Shown here one piece after another: positions 12,658 to 12,684 of a stretch of 12,684 nucleotides of DNA. Origin of the DNA: Tessaracoccus flavescens (GTDB lineage Bacteria; Actinomycetota; Actinomycetes; Propionibacteriales; Propionibacteriaceae); contig DYZF01000097.1 in the NCBI GenBank assembly GCA_020741375.1, forward strand, positions 1 to 12,684, given 5' to 3'. Both the position numbers and the translations under genes were made by a program. The notes beneath the pieces were generated by a model, which saw only the letters and a program-made list of their open reading frames with translations, was not told where the DNA came from and searched no databases. The first letter of the stretch is position 1; each line of letters starts with the position of its first letter.

Positions 12658-12684
12658 TTATGGGACTCGCCGTTAGGCGGAACC

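Noticed and set aside
12668..12679. Terminator after the pentapeptide gene (CGCC-GTTA-GGCG)
   Set aside because: Only 4 bp of stem are visible and the window ends 5 nt later, so it cannot be told from chance.
1..12684. CRISPR array, prophage, insertion sequence, toxin-antitoxin or biosynthetic cluster
   Set aside because: No regularly spaced repeats, transposase, integrase, phage or toxin-like proteins were seen; all larger genes belong to common chromosomal families.

Overview
The window comes from a high-GC Gram-positive bacterium of the Actinomycetota. The best evidence is the pair of a secreted DUF6049 protein followed by a MurJ flippase fused to a pseudokinase, an arrangement known from mycobacteria and other actinobacteria. 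The high G+C at third codon positions, the frequent GTG starts and several probable leaderless starts agree with this. A Propionibacteriaceae-like host is a guess only. No mobile element, CRISPR array, rRNA or tRNA was recognised. The region is mostly ordinary chromosome with a few interesting regulatory structures.

Layout, left to right. Positions 1-268 hold no convincing gene. A plus-strand pair follows: a rhomboid intramembrane protease with a zinc-finger-like N-terminus (269-1174) and, 18 nt later, a seven-bladed-propeller lactonase of the E. coli YbhE/Pgl type (1193-2200). The convergent gap 2201-2394 contains a 71-bp, unusually AT-rich imperfect palindrome (2211-2281). The minus strand then carries a compact envelope/tRNA operon read right to left: CCA-adding enzyme (9611-8178), DUF6049 secreted membrane-anchored protein (8161-6257) and the MurJ-pseudokinase fusion (6273-2395). 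The last two overlap by 17 nt. Upstream of it, also on the minus strand, is a small FMN-binding split-barrel stress protein (10158-9691), separated from cca by a GC hairpin. A divergent plus-strand MscS-type channel begins near 10259. Next is a YceI-family lipid-binding-fold protein (11206-11946) with an operator-like palindrome in its promoter and an unusual C-terminal tail. Last is a Qnr/MfpA-like pentapeptide-repeat protein (12052-12657), preceded by a perfect 15-bp-stem hairpin.

How the genes may work together: MurJ (lipid II export), DUF6049, MscS (osmotic safety valve), rhomboid and YceI all act at or near the membrane. CCA-adding enzyme maturation of tRNA is joined to the MurJ operon by position only. 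The PNPOx-like, YceI and pentapeptide genes look like individually regulated stress genes, each with its own promoter-like or hairpin structure. No previously undescribed multigene system was found. The observations most worth a second look are the 71-bp palindrome, the YceI promoter/operator and tail, and the hairpin ahead of the Qnr-like gene.
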